Shown here piece after piece: positions 1 through 7,811 of a DNA stretch of 64,000 nt. The notes under the pieces are model-generated. The model was not told the DNA's origin, did no database searches, and saw nothing but the letters and a program-made list of their open reading frames with translations. The position numbers and the translations under genes were made by a program. The stretch comes from Anaerocolumna xylanovorans DSM 12503 (GTDB lineage Bacteria; Bacillota; Clostridia; Lachnospirales; Lachnospiraceae). Each line of letters starts with the position of its first letter. The first letter of the stretch is position 1. The stretch is from NCBI RefSeq assembly GCF_900143645.1, contig NZ_FRFD01000005.1, positions 248,001-312,000 on the forward strand, read 5' to 3'.

Positions 1-635
1 TGGATATTGACAAAAAGGCACGTGAATTAATAAAGGGATATGGCTGCATAGCTTCCTTTCTTAATTATAACGGCTATCCTGCATCTGTCTGTGTTTCCGT
101 AAATGATCAGGTGGTTCATGGAATCCCCTCCAAGGGAAGAATATTAAACAATGGCGATATTGTAAGCTTGGATGCAGGTGTGATATATAAAGGATATCAT
201 TCAGATGCCGCAAGAACCTGGGCTGTAGGGGATATTACGGAAGAAGCAGAAAAACTGATACAGGTTACAAAGCAAAGTTTTTTTGAGGGTATTAAATATG
301 CAAAAACTGGCAATCATTTAAATGACATATCCTCTGCCATTCAGAATTACGCAGAAGCCTTTGGATTCTCCGTTGTAAGAGACCTGGTAGGACATGGTAT
401 CGGTACAAGTCTGCATGAAGATCCGCAGATTCCAAACTTCTCACAAAAAAGAAGAGGAATAAAGCTTGCGGCAGGAATGACCTTAGCAATCGAGCCTATG
501 ATAAATGCCGGACGTCCTGAAGTATATTGGGAAGACGATGACTGGACAGTAGTAACAGAGGACAGATCCCTGTCTGCCCACTATGAAAATACGATTTTGA
601 TCACAGAAGGCGAGCCGGAAATTCTATCTTTATAA
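1..635 (+). CDS. map: Methionine aminopeptidase type I, 5' end cut by the window
   Basis: Removes the N-terminal Met from nascent cytosolic proteins (M24 metallopeptidase). The frame is open from base 3, so the true start lies upstream of the window. The metal ligands of the family are visible in order: Asp in SLDAG, Asp in HSDAA, His in GHGIG, Glu in AIEP and Glu in ENT near the C-terminus. The gene ends with TAA at 633-635, and the KOW-protein gene follows after 34 bases. Position before infA/rpmJ is the usual place in the Firmicute S10-spc-alpha cluster. An apparent internal start (GTG at 111) is only a Val codon in DQVVHG. Confidence 0.96.
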   Translation, partial: DIDKKARELIKGYGCIASFLNYNGYPASVCVSVNDQVVHGIPSKGRILNNGDIVSLDAGVIYKGYHSDAARTWAVGDITEEAEKLIQVTKQSFFEGIKYAKTGNHLNDISSAIQNYAEAFGFSVVRDLVGHGIGTSLHEDPQIPNFSQKRRGIKLAAGMTLAIEPMINAGRPEVYWEDDDWTVVTEDRSLSAHYENTILITEGEPEILSL

Positions 636-669
636 AATACAGCAAAAAAGAACGACGGAGCAGGCAAAA

Positions 670-954
670 GTGAAATATTTGACAGGCAAAGGTGCAGTAT
701 CCACGGCAGGTCATGACATTGGTAAATGCTATGTCATATACAGAGAAGAATTGGAATATGTATATTTAGTGGATGGTACTGCGAGAACATTAAATAACCC
801 AAAGAAAAAAAACAAAAAGCATATGAAACTCATAGAAGGGGTAGAAAACCTCCTTCCATGGATGAATGATGAAAAAATAACAACCCGGAATGAAGATATC
901 AAAAGAGCAATAAAAACTTACAGTAAAATAGCAAAAGGGGAATTATCCCTATAG
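670..954 (+). CDS. KOW-domain RNA-binding protein (L14e/L6e/L27e-like)
   Basis: A 94-residue basic protein with a GTG start and an upstream GGAG. The N-terminal half (GKGAVSTAGHDIGKCYVIY) is a KOW-type fold start, with the glycine-rich turn and hydrophobic strand of COG2163 proteins, followed by a Lys/Asn-rich stretch (NNPKKKNKKHMK). Small KOW proteins commonly sit between map and infA in clostridia. The family resembles archaeal/eukaryotic ribosomal proteins and probably binds rRNA, but its role in bacteria is not settled. It is co-directional with map (34-base gap) and infA (35-base gap), so it is likely in the same transcript. Confidence 0.8.
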   Translation: MKYLTGKGAVSTAGHDIGKCYVIYREELEYVYLVDGTARTLNNPKKKNKKHMKLIEGVENLLPWMNDEKITTRNEDIKRAIKTYSKIAKGELSL

Positions 955-989
955 TATGTTGTACTTCTTCAAATTATGGAGGTGACTTA

Positions 990-1208
990 ATGTCAAAATC
1001 TGATGTAGTTGAAATTGAAGGAACCGTTATTGAAAAGCTGCCTAATGCTATGTTTCAGGTAGAGCTTGAAAATGGACATCGTGTTCTTGCACATATCAGC
1101 GGAAAACTACGTATGAATTTTATTAAAATTGTACCCGGCGACAAAGTAACTTTGGAATTATCTCCCTATGACTTAACTAAAGGAAGAATTATTTGGAGAG
1201 ATAAATAA
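990..1208 (+). CDS. infA: Translation initiation factor IF-1
   Basis: A 72-residue single S1/OB-fold protein that binds the 30S A site during initiation. The family pattern is clear: MSKSDVVEIEGTV, then FQVELENGHRVLAHISGKLRMNFIKI split across the central strands, and PYDLTKGRI at the end. Length is exactly that of the family. The start ATG has GGAGG seven bases upstream. rpmJ follows after a promoter-bearing gap, the standard infA-rpmJ pairing. Confidence 0.98.
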   Translation: MSKSDVVEIEGTVIEKLPNAMFQVELENGHRVLAHISGKLRMNFIKIVPGDKVTLELSPYDLTKGRIIWRDK

Positions 1209-1223
1209 AATAACAAATTTTAC

Positions 1224-1252
1224 TTGATTTTCTATCTGTCAAATGCTATAAT
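1224..1252 (+). promoter_or_regulatory. Sigma-A type promoter for rpmJ and the alpha operon
   Basis: TTGATT at 1224-1229 and a perfect TATAAT at 1247-1252, separated by 17 bases. It sits between infA and rpmJ, so the rpmJ-to-rplQ part can be transcribed independently of the upstream cluster. Confidence 0.75.
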
Positions 1253-1287
1253 GATAGACGGACTTTTTTTGAAAGGAGTGAATTACT

Positions 1288-1401
1288 GTGAAAGTAAGGT
1301 CATCAGTAAAACCCATCTGTGAAAAGTGCAAGATTATTAAAAGAAAGGGAAGTATCAGAGTAATCTGTGAAAATCCCAGACACAAACAAAGACAAGGCTA
1401 A
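1288..1401 (+). CDS. rpmJ: 50S ribosomal protein L36
   Basis: A 37-residue protein starting with GTG at 1288, eight bases after GAAAGGAG. It begins MKVRSSVKPICEKCKIIKR and ends NPRHKQRQG. It has the zinc-binding C-x2-C...C-x4-H arrangement of the C+ form of L36 (CEKC, then ICENPRH). It is too short for usual ORF thresholds. It lies downstream of the 1224-1252 promoter and upstream of the long rpsM leader. Confidence 0.97.
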   Translation: MKVRSSVKPICEKCKIIKRKGSIRVICENPRHKQRQG

Positions 1402-1860
1402 TAATTAGTTAAGGCTGTCCTGTCGGAAGCTTAACTGTTTAATATAATACGTTTGTTTTGTAAACGGAGTAAATAGTTCTTGCTTTCTGTGTTACAATCT
1501 GCATTTTTGCAATTGTGATATTGTGGGTAAACTAAGAAGTTTATCTTGAAATCTATGGGGTTTCAGCGGGTTAACCCTAGGGGTTAGTCTGTCACAATTT
1601 AAAGCGGCTGCGCAATGAGACACCAGGAAGTGTTGTTCGTTGCGAAAAATCATTATTTTATCTTGAAAATGTTTTAAAACTAAGAGGAGGATATTACCAC
1701 AAAGATTTTACCTTGAGGTACTATCCGTGAAGGGTGAGAAGAGGTATGCATTTCACCATATAGCCTGCGGCAGGTGTGAAAGACACGGTTACATTGCTAT
1801 ATGATACTTATCTTTTTCCTTTTCAGAACAACCTAAAATTAACGGAGGTGTAATACGCAC
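1402..1860 (+). promoter_or_regulatory. Long structured leader of the rpsM-rpsK-rpsD-rpoA-rplQ operon
   Basis: 459 bases without a convincing gene. Several stems are visible: ACAAT 1494-1498 with ATTGT 1512-1516 around GCA-TTTT-TGC; a competing pairing of ATTGTGA 1512-1518 with TCACAAT 1592-1598; CGCAA/TTGCG 1611-1615/1640-1644 enclosing GACAC/GTGTT; and stems around 1733-1805. Two mutually exclusive pairings suggest a regulatory RNA. In E. coli, S4 (rpsD) represses this same gene set from a pseudoknot ahead of rpsM, so an S4-type autoregulatory leader is a reasonable inference. The rpsM ribosome site (GGAGG 1844-1848) closes the region. Confidence 0.5.
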
Positions 1861-2229
1861 ATGGCTCGTATCAGTGGTGTAGATTTACCAAGAGAGAAAC
1901 GTGTAGAAATCGGTCTTACTTATGTATATGGTATCGGCAGAGTAAGTTCTAACCGTATTTTAAAAGAAGCAAATGTTAATCCTGACACACGTGTTAGAGA
2001 TTTAACAGACGAAGAAGTTGGCAGAATTCGTGATATTATTGATGCAACTCAGATGGTTGAAGGTGATTTACGCAGGGAAGTAGCGCTTAACATCAAGAGA
2101 CTCCAGGAAATCGGTTGCTACAGAGGAATCCGTCATAGGAAAGGCCTTCCCGTTCGTGGACAAAAGACCAAGACCAACGCAAGAACCAGAAAAGGTCCTA
2201 AGCGTACGGTTGCTAACAAGAAGAAATAA
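1861..2229 (+). CDS. rpsM: 30S ribosomal protein S13
   Basis: A 122-residue 30S head protein that contacts the P-site tRNA and the 50S subunit. It begins MARISGVDLPREKRVEIGLTY, has the helix-two-turn-helix region YGIGRVSSNRIL, and ends in a basic tail (KGPKRTVANKKK). Length and sequence are typical. First gene of the alpha-type operon. Confidence 0.98.
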   Translation: MARISGVDLPREKRVEIGLTYVYGIGRVSSNRILKEANVNPDTRVRDLTDEEVGRIRDIIDATQMVEGDLRREVALNIKRLQEIGCYRGIRHRKGLPVRGQKTKTNARTRKGPKRTVANKKK

Positions 2230-2382
2230 TAATTATCCAGTTACCCTGAAAAGTTCAGTGAAATTCGAATTTTTCAGCGTTAAACTATGCATTTTGCGGC
2301 AGTATTTGCTGCATAACTTATGCATGTGTGGCTGAATAGTCACGAAATAAGGTAATTAAAATCCAATAGGAGGGTTTGTTAA
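2230..2382 (+). promoter_or_regulatory. Structured rpsM-rpsK spacer, possible diverged two-hairpin element
   Basis: A 153-base spacer, long for a ribosomal operon. CTGAA/TTCAG forms a small hairpin at 2246-2258. TGAAATTCGAATTTTTCA (2259-2276) is a near-perfect inverted repeat, and GCAGTATTTGCTGC followed by ATGCATG lies at 2299-2326. The order hairpin, AT-rich linker, GCAGTAT hairpin, ATGCATG matches the dispersed two-hairpin elements found elsewhere in this window, but less closely. The rpsK ribosome site AGGAGG is at the end. Confidence 0.35.
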
Positions 2383-2778
2383 ATGGCTAAGAAAATAGCA
2401 AAAAAAGTGACTAAGAAACGTGTTAAGAAAAACGTTGATCGTGGACAGGCACATATCCAGTCATCTTTTAACAATACAATTGTTACTCTGACAGATGCAG
2501 AAGGCAACGCTCTTTCATGGGCCAGCGCCGGCGGCTTAGGCTTTAGAGGTTCCAGAAAGTCAACTCCTTATGCAGCACAGATGGCAGCTGAAACTGCAGC
2601 TAAAGCAGCTTTAGTTCATGGTTTAAAATCTGTTGACGTTATGGTTAAAGGTCCCGGGTCAGGAAGAGAAGCAGCAATCCGTGCACTTCAGGCTTGCGGC
2701 ATTGAAGTAACAAGTATTAAGGATGTCACACCGGTTCCTCATAACGGATGTAGACCGCCTAAACGCAGAAGAGTCTAA
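2383..2778 (+). CDS. rpsK: 30S ribosomal protein S11
   Basis: A 131-residue platform protein of the 30S subunit. It has a Lys-rich N-terminus (MAKKIAKKVTKKRVKK), the AHIQSSFNNTIVT motif, GPGSGREAAIRAL and the conserved end PHNGCRPPKRRRV. ATG start with AGGAGG nearby. rpsD follows after 16 bases. Confidence 0.98.
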   Translation: MAKKIAKKVTKKRVKKNVDRGQAHIQSSFNNTIVTLTDAEGNALSWASAGGLGFRGSRKSTPYAAQMAAETAAKAALVHGLKSVDVMVKGPGSGREAAIRALQACGIEVTSIKDVTPVPHNGCRPPKRRRV

Positions 2779-2794
2779 TAGGAGGTAAGTAACA

Positions 2795-3391
2795 ATGGCA
2801 AGAGATATGGGTCCTGTATTAAAGAAATGTAGAACACTTGGACTGGAACCGGCTTATTTAGGAATTGATAAGAAGTCCAACAGAACTTCTTCCAGAGCAG
2901 GTAAAAAAGTCAGTGAATATGGCACACAGTTAAGAGAAAAACAGAAAGCTAAGTTTATCTATGGCGTTCTGGAGAAACCTTTCAGAAATAACTTTGATAA
3001 AGCAAAGAAAATGAAAATCGGTACTACCGGTGAGAACCTGATGATTCTTCTGGAGCTTAGACTGGATAACGTAGTTTTCCGTTTGGGATTCGGCAGAACC
3101 AGAAGTGAAGCAAGACAGATTGTTGACCACAAGCATGTTTTAGTAAACGGCAAGTGCATCAACATTCCTTCCTACACAGTAAAAGCTGGAGACGTTATTG
3201 AAATTAAAGAGAAATTCAAGAGCGCACAGAGATATAAAGATGTATTAGAAGTAACAGCTGGAAGAACTGTTCCGGCTTGGCTTGAAGTAGATCATGAAGC
3301 TTTAAAAGGTACAGTTAAAGAGCTTCCTTCAAGAGATCAAATTGATGTTCCGGTAAATGAAATGCTTATCGTCGAGTTGTATTCTAAGTAA
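2795..3391 (+). CDS. rpsD: 30S ribosomal protein S4
   Basis: A 198-residue 16S rRNA assembly initiator. It has an S4 N-terminal domain (MARDMGPVLKKCRTLGLE) and an S4 RNA-binding domain from about residue 89 (RLDNVVFRLGFGRTRSEARQ, then VLVNG). The four-Cys zinc cluster of some S4 proteins is absent. Being encoded in this operon, as in E. coli but not B. subtilis, makes it the candidate autoregulator of the leader at 1402-1860. Confidence 0.97.
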   Translation: MARDMGPVLKKCRTLGLEPAYLGIDKKSNRTSSRAGKKVSEYGTQLREKQKAKFIYGVLEKPFRNNFDKAKKMKIGTTGENLMILLELRLDNVVFRLGFGRTRSEARQIVDHKHVLVNGKCINIPSYTVKAGDVIEIKEKFKSAQRYKDVLEVTAGRTVPAWLEVDHEALKGTVKELPSRDQIDVPVNEMLIVELYSK

Positions 3392-3432
3392 TCATTAATC
3401 GTATCATAATAACCCAAAAGGAGGGTCCTATT

Positions 3433-4392
3433 GTGTTTGATTTTGAGAAACCAAAAATTGAAATTGCAGAAATCTCTGAAGATAAAAAATTTGGACGTTT
3501 TGTAGTAGAACCTTTGGAAAGAGGATACGGTACAACCTTGGGCAATTCTTTACGCAGAATTATGCTTTCATCCTTACCCGGAGCTGCAGTCAGCCAAGTT
3601 AAGATTGAAGGTGTAGTTCATGAATTTAGCGCAATTCCCGGAGTGAAAGAAGACGTAACTGAAATTATAATGAACTTAAAGAGCCTTGCAATTAAAAATA
3701 CCAGTGAGACAAATGAGCCCAAAACGGCTTACATTGAATTCGAAGGAGAAGGAGTCGTAACAGCAGGAGATATCCAGGCTGATCCCGACATCGAAATCTT
3801 AAATCCTGAACTGGTACTTGCAACTCTGAATGGTGGAAGTGACAGCAAACTGTATATGGAAATTACTATAACAAAAGGCAGAGGATATATCAGTGCAGAC
3901 AAGAACAAGAATGATGACCTGCCTATTGGTGTAATTCCGATTGACTCCATTTACACTCCTGTTGAGCGTGTTAACTTAAGCGTTGAGAATACCCGTGTTG
4001 GACAGATTACTGACTTTGATAAGCTTACACTTGATGTATTTACCAATGGAACTTTAGCTCCCGATGAAGCTGTCAGCCTTGCTGCCAAGGTTCTAAGTGA
4101 GCACTTAAATTCCTTTATCGATTTATCTGAAAATGCCAAGACAGCAGAAATCATGGTAGAAAAAGAAGATAACGAGAAAGAAAAAGTTCTGGAAATGAAT
4201 ATTGACGAACTGGAGCTATCCGTTCGCTCTTATAATTGTCTTAAGAGAGCCGGAATTAATACGGTAGAAGAATTAACGAATAAAACTTCTGAAGATATGA
4301 TGAAGGTAAGAAACCTTGGTCGTAAGTCATTAGAGGAAGTACTTGCAAAACTGAAAGAGCTTGGCTTATCACTTAATGTAAGCGATGACTAA
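3433..4392 (+). CDS. rpoA: DNA-directed RNA polymerase subunit alpha
   Basis: A 319-residue protein with a GTG start at 3433 (GGAGG 3420-3424). The N-terminal assembly domain contains FVVEPLERGYGTTLGNSLRR. An acidic/Lys-rich linker near residue 240 joins the C-terminal domain that contacts promoter UP elements and activators (LSVRSYNCLKRAGINTVEEL, then RNLGRKSLEEV). Length is typical. Between rpsD and rplQ. Confidence 0.98.
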   Translation: MFDFEKPKIEIAEISEDKKFGRFVVEPLERGYGTTLGNSLRRIMLSSLPGAAVSQVKIEGVVHEFSAIPGVKEDVTEIIMNLKSLAIKNTSETNEPKTAYIEFEGEGVVTAGDIQADPDIEILNPELVLATLNGGSDSKLYMEITITKGRGYISADKNKNDDLPIGVIPIDSIYTPVERVNLSVENTRVGQITDFDKLTLDVFTNGTLAPDEAVSLAAKVLSEHLNSFIDLSENAKTAEIMVEKEDNEKEKVLEMNIDELELSVRSYNCLKRAGINTVEELTNKTSEDMMKVRNLGRKSLEEVLAKLKELGLSLNVSDD

Positions 4393-4418
4393 ATTCAGAA
4401 GTCAAAGGAGGGAAAGAA

Positions 4419-4955
4419 ATGGCAGCCTATAGAAAACTTGGAAGAACATCCAGTCAGAGAAAAGCGTTGCTGAGAAACCAGGTGACCAGCCTGTTATATC
4501 ACGGCAAGATTAGAACAACAGAAGCCAAAGCAAAAGAAATCCGTAAAATAGCTGAGAGCATGATTGCTTTAGCTGTGAAGGAAAAAGATAATTTCGAAAC
4601 AGTTACGGTAAAAGCAAAAGTTGCCCGTAAAGATAAAGATGGCAAGAATGTAAAAGAAGTAGTAAACGGAAAGAAAGTTACCGTTTATGATGAAGTTGAA
4701 AAAACTGTTACAAAGGACAATGCATCCCGTCTTCATGCAAGAAGACAGATGTTAAAGTACCTTTACACTGTAACGGAAGTTCCTGCAGAAGCAGCCGGAA
4801 GAAAGAGAAATACAAAGACTGTTGATGTAACAGATAAACTTTTTGAGGAAATTGCTCCGAAGTATGTAAACCGTAACGGTGGCTATACAAGAATCGTAAA
4901 GATTGGCCAGCGTAAAGGTGACGCTGCGATGGAAGTACTCATCGAGTTAGTTTAA
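4419..4955 (+). CDS. rplQ: 50S ribosomal protein L17 with an internal insertion
   Basis: Exit-tunnel-region protein of the 50S subunit. It begins MAAYRKLGRTSSQRKALLRN and ends in the usual YTRIVKIGQRKGDAAMEVLIEL. At 178 residues it is well above the 110-130 of most bacterial L17. The excess is a charged insert between about residues 50 and 105 (LAVKEKDNFETV through EKTVTKDNAS), after which the conserved LHARRQMLKYLY resumes. I recall longer L17 forms in Lachnospiraceae but cannot verify that here. Last gene before a terminator. Confidence 0.96.
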   Translation: MAAYRKLGRTSSQRKALLRNQVTSLLYHGKIRTTEAKAKEIRKIAESMIALAVKEKDNFETVTVKAKVARKDKDGKNVKEVVNGKKVTVYDEVEKTVTKDNASRLHARRQMLKYLYTVTEVPAEAAGRKRNTKTVDVTDKLFEEIAPKYVNRNGGYTRIVKIGQRKGDAAMEVLIELV

Positions 4956-4973
4956 TCCAAGAGAATAATAGAT

Positions 4974-5017
4974 AAGGCAGAAGAACTTAAAATACAAAGT
5001 TGCTTCTGCCTTTTTAT
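4974..5017 (+). terminator. Intrinsic terminator of the rpsM-rplQ operon
   Basis: AAGGCAGAAG (4974-4983) pairs with CTTCTGCCTT (5003-5012), followed by a T-run. It ends exactly at the stop codon of the convergent lepB. Confidence 0.85.
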
Positions 5018-5568
5018 TATTTTAACAATTTCGGATGCGGGTAGTAACGAAATTCTGCCTTTCCTATAATTTCATCTCTGGTAGCAAAGGTATGTTCCCA
5101 GAATCTTGAATCGAAAGAATCATTTCTGTTATCACCCATCATAAAGTAAGAATCCACAGGTACGGTGTAGGGGCCATAATCTCCTACGGGAGTTTCTCTT
5201 AAGTAATCTTCTTTTAACGGTGTTTTACTGCCATTGATATAGACCTTGCCATCTTTTATATCAACGGTTTCTCCGGGAAGCCCGATAATACGTTTTAAGT
5301 AGTTCTGACTTTCATCATCGGGAAAACTAAATACAATAATGTCACCGCGCTTTGGTTCGTGAAAGTGGTAGCTAAGCCTTGAAGCAATAATACGGTCGCC
5401 GGTCATAACGGTATTTTCCATAGAGCCGGTTGGAACTTCTGCACTTACTATAATATAGTGATTTAAAACAAAGGATATCACCAGGGCAAGCAGTATGAGC
5501 TTTATCCAACTGAATATCTCTTTTTTAGCAGAAAAGGTCGTGGGTTCATTATTTTCATTTTCAGCCAT
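5017..5568 (-). CDS. lepB: Signal peptidase I
   Basis: Membrane-bound serine protease that removes Sec signal peptides outside the membrane. It has a cytosolic N-terminus, one membrane span (WIKLILLALVISFVLNHYII), the catalytic Ser in PTGSM, the catalytic Lys in YLKRIIGLPGE, and the C-terminal box GDNRNDSFDSRFW. The start at 5568 (MAENENNEP) is preferred because GAGG lies eight bases upstream; the longer frame to 5616 has no ribosome site. The protein is then 183 residues, normal for the single-span Gram-positive type. Confidence 0.95.
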   Translation of the reverse strand: MAENENNEPTTFSAKKEIFSWIKLILLALVISFVLNHYIIVSAEVPTGSMENTVMTGDRIIASRLSYHFHEPKRGDIIVFSFPDDESQNYLKRIIGLPGETVDIKDGKVYINGSKTPLKEDYLRETPVGDYGPYTVPVDSYFMMGDNRNDSFDSRFWEHTFATRDEIIGKAEFRYYPHPKLLK

Positions 5569-5625
5569 GATTGTGTACCTCTTTTCTCTGTTTACTGTAT
5601 GGAGTTTTAAAAACATATTTAATAT

Positions 5626-5654
5626 ATTTTACCATAGAAAGATTCAAGTAACAA
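5626..5654 (-). promoter_or_regulatory. Putative lepB promoter
   Basis: On the reverse strand, TTGTTA (5654-5649) and TAAAAT (5631-5626) with a 17-base spacer, about 60 bases upstream of the lepB start. Confidence 0.5.
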
Positions 5655-5805
5655 GGAAGAAAGAGGAAATGGGACGTAAAATGCGGTTAAGCCATTTGGA
5701 CAGAGGTATCAATGAAAAATACGTTGCATTTATGGAGATAATAATTTAAAATGTAAAAAGTATTTCGTACTTCTTAATTGGCAGATTTGCAGGAAAGAGG
5801 TTTAT

Positions 5806-6663
5806 ATGGAAATGGTGAAGACAGAAGGTCTTGTTTTTGAATATATCAGACGAAATGATGAGGGAGAAGTGGAATCAATCAATCGTGCTGTTGATAATGT
5901 AGACTTGAGGATTAATAAAGGTGATTTTATAGCGATATTGGGGCATAATGGTTCCGGTAAGTCGACACTTGCTAAACATATCAATGCGATACTGACACCT
6001 ACGGAGGGCTCTGTATGGGTGGGAGGAATCAACACCAGAGAAGAAGAGCATTTATGGGATATCAGACAGAATGCCGGCATGGTTTTTCAGAATCCGGATA
6101 ATCAGATTATAGGGACTGTAGTAGAAGAGGATGTGGGCTTTGGCGCAGAGAATCTGGGAGTACCTACAGAAGAAATCTGGGAAAGGGTTGAGAAGAGCTT
6201 AAAGGCAGTTGGAATGTTAGAATACCGCAAGCATTCTCCCAATAAGCTATCCGGCGGACAAAAACAAAGAGTTGCTATAGCCGGAATCATGGCCATGAAG
6301 CCTCAATGTATCGTATTGGATGAACCAACGGCCATGCTTGATCCTATGGGACGTAAGGAAGTCATTGAAACGGTAATGGAGTTAAACAAGAAAGAAAAAG
6401 TAACGGTCATCCTCATAACACATTACATGGAAGAAGTTATTAATGCAGATAAAGTTTTTGTAATGGATAAGGGAAAGGTAGTTATGGAAGGAACACCAAG
6501 GGAAATCTTTAAAGAGGTAGAACAACTAAAAAGGTATCGCCTGGATGTTCCGCAGGTCACAGAATTAAGCTACGAATTAAGGAAAAGCGGCCTTAAGATA
6601 CCGGAGGGAATCCTTACGGTAGACGAGCTTGTAAAGGCAGTATGTGCACTGAAAAAAGAATAA
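5806..6663 (+). CDS. ecfA1: ECF transporter ATPase A1
   Basis: One of two ATPases energising the shared ECF vitamin/metal uptake complex. A 285-residue protein with Walker A GHNGSGKST at residues 46-54, Q-loop FQNPDNQ, signature LSGGQKQR, Walker B CIVLDEPTA and switch His in ITHYMEE. The pair FQNPDNQ here and FQYPEHQ in the next gene is the usual EcfA1/EcfA2 distinction. ATG at 5806 with AGGAAAGAGG upstream. First of three genes EcfA1-EcfA2-EcfT. No S-component is nearby, so this is a group II (shared) module. Confidence 0.95.
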   Translation: MEMVKTEGLVFEYIRRNDEGEVESINRAVDNVDLRINKGDFIAILGHNGSGKSTLAKHINAILTPTEGSVWVGGINTREEEHLWDIRQNAGMVFQNPDNQIIGTVVEEDVGFGAENLGVPTEEIWERVEKSLKAVGMLEYRKHSPNKLSGGQKQRVAIAGIMAMKPQCIVLDEPTAMLDPMGRKEVIETVMELNKKEKVTVILITHYMEEVINADKVFVMDKGKVVMEGTPREIFKEVEQLKRYRLDVPQVTELSYELRKSGLKIPEGILTVDELVKAVCALKKE

Positions 6664-6765
6664 CATTATTATAGGTATAAGCTCATAGGCATAGTACAAT
6701 ACGAAAAAGATGTGCAGCTAACGCTTAAGATACAGGATACCAAGAAGTATAGAAAAGAGGTAGTT

Positions 6766-7614
6766 ATGCCAATTATAATAGATAAGTTACAGTATGTATA
6801 CAGCCCACAGACCGCTTATGAAAAGCATGCCTTAAAAGATATCAATCTGGTTATTAATGACGGAGAATTTATAGGATTGATAGGACACACAGGTTCAGGA
6901 AAATCTACCTTAATACAGCATCTAAATGGCTTGTTACGGGCAACTGGCGGAACTATTTACTTTAATGGACAGGATATCTATGAAAAAGATTTCAGTATGA
7001 AGTATTTGAGAAGTAAGGTAGGACTTGTCTTTCAGTATCCGGAGCACCAGCTTTTTGAGACAACAGTGTATAGGGATGTGAGCTTTGGGCCAAAGAATCT
7101 TGGTCTGGATCAGTTGGAGGTAGATGTAAGAGCCTATGAAGCAATTAGAATGGTAGGACTGGGAGAAGAGATGGTTGATGTTTCTCCATTTGAGCTTTCC
7201 GGGGGACAGAAGCGAAGAGTTGCCATAGCAGGTGTCCTGGCAATGAAACCGGAAGTTCTGATTCTGGATGAACCGACTGCCGGCCTTGATCCCAAAGGCA
7301 GGGATGAGATATTGGAGCAAATAAATAAGCTTCATAAGGGAAGCGGAATTACCATCATCCTGGTATCCCATAGCATGGAGGATGTAGCAAAATATGCCGA
7401 TAAGCTGGTGGTTATGAACAACGGAGGCATTGCTTTTTATGACACTCCCCATAAAGTATTTGAACACTATAAAGAATTGGAACAAATGGGACTTGCAGCG
7501 CCCCAGGTAACCTATGTCATGCATGAGTTAAAAGACAGAGGAATACCTGTAAAAACAAGTGCGACTACAGTGGAGGAAGCCAGAGAAGAGATTCTTCGGA
7601 TACTAAAAAAATAG
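6766..7614 (+). CDS. ecfA2: ECF transporter ATPase A2
   Basis: Second ATPase of the ECF module, 282 residues from the ATG at 6766. That start has AAAGAGG six bases upstream and gives MPIIIDKLQYVYSP; the longer GTG frame from 6712 lacks a ribosome site. Motifs: Walker A GHTGSGKST, Q-loop FQYPEHQ, signature LSGGQKRR, Walker B VLILDEPTAG and His-switch VSHSMED. It forms a heterodimer with EcfA1 beneath EcfT. Confidence 0.95.
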   Translation: MPIIIDKLQYVYSPQTAYEKHALKDINLVINDGEFIGLIGHTGSGKSTLIQHLNGLLRATGGTIYFNGQDIYEKDFSMKYLRSKVGLVFQYPEHQLFETTVYRDVSFGPKNLGLDQLEVDVRAYEAIRMVGLGEEMVDVSPFELSGGQKRRVAIAGVLAMKPEVLILDEPTAGLDPKGRDEILEQINKLHKGSGITIILVSHSMEDVAKYADKLVVMNNGGIAFYDTPHKVFEHYKELEQMGLAAPQVTYVMHELKDRGIPVKTSATTVEEAREEILRILKK

Positions 7615-7660
7615 TAAAATCAAAGATGTGACCGGTAAAATTTGAAAAGCAATTTTTAAT

Positions 7661-7725
7661 TTTTATTTGGGCAGTATCACAGCTTGCGAGCAATCTGCTG
7701 GCAAGCCCGCGATATGCATGGAGGG
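7661..7725 (+). repeat. Dispersed two-hairpin element, copy upstream of ecfT (first of two)
   Basis: TTTTATTTGGGCAGTATC leads into a stem of GCTTGC (7682-7687) with GCAAGC (7700-7705), flanked by TATC/GATA, then ATGCATGGAGGG. The A-rich/T-rich stretch at 7640-7666 is a weak version of the upstream hairpin. The element ends in GGAGGG (7720-7725), a full Shine-Dalgarno sequence five bases before an in-frame TTG at 7731. See also copies at 17224, 31377, 31452, 61249. Confidence 0.6.
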
Positions 7726-7729
7726 TCAG

Positions 7730-7807
7730 GTTGAAAAAACAAAAACCGTTTTTTCAACTACGTATTCAGGAATATCAAATCAAAGATTTGATATTTACGA
7801 AAGGGGT
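7730..7807 (+). repeat. Two-hairpin element directly before the ecfT start (second of two)
   Basis: Two perfect 11-bp hairpins in succession: GTTGAAAAAAC/GTTTTTTCAAC (7730-7740/7748-7758) and AATATCAAATC/GATTTGATATT (7771-7781/7785-7795), then AAAGGGG and the ecfT ATG at 7812. The layout (TGAAAA-type hairpin, linker, second hairpin, ribosome site, start) matches the family although the stem sequences differ. Confidence 0.55.
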
Positions 7808-7811
7808 TAAA

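Noticed and set aside
1616..1678. 20-codon frame in the rpsM leader
   Set aside because: No ribosome site before the ATG, and the region is occupied by a hairpin (1611-1644).
5495..5749. 84-codon plus-strand frame over the lepB start
   Set aside because: Lies mostly antisense to lepB and its promoter; no ribosome site or family features.
6934..7524. 196-codon minus-strand frame
   Set aside because: Antisense to ecfA2, low-complexity shadow with no supporting signal.
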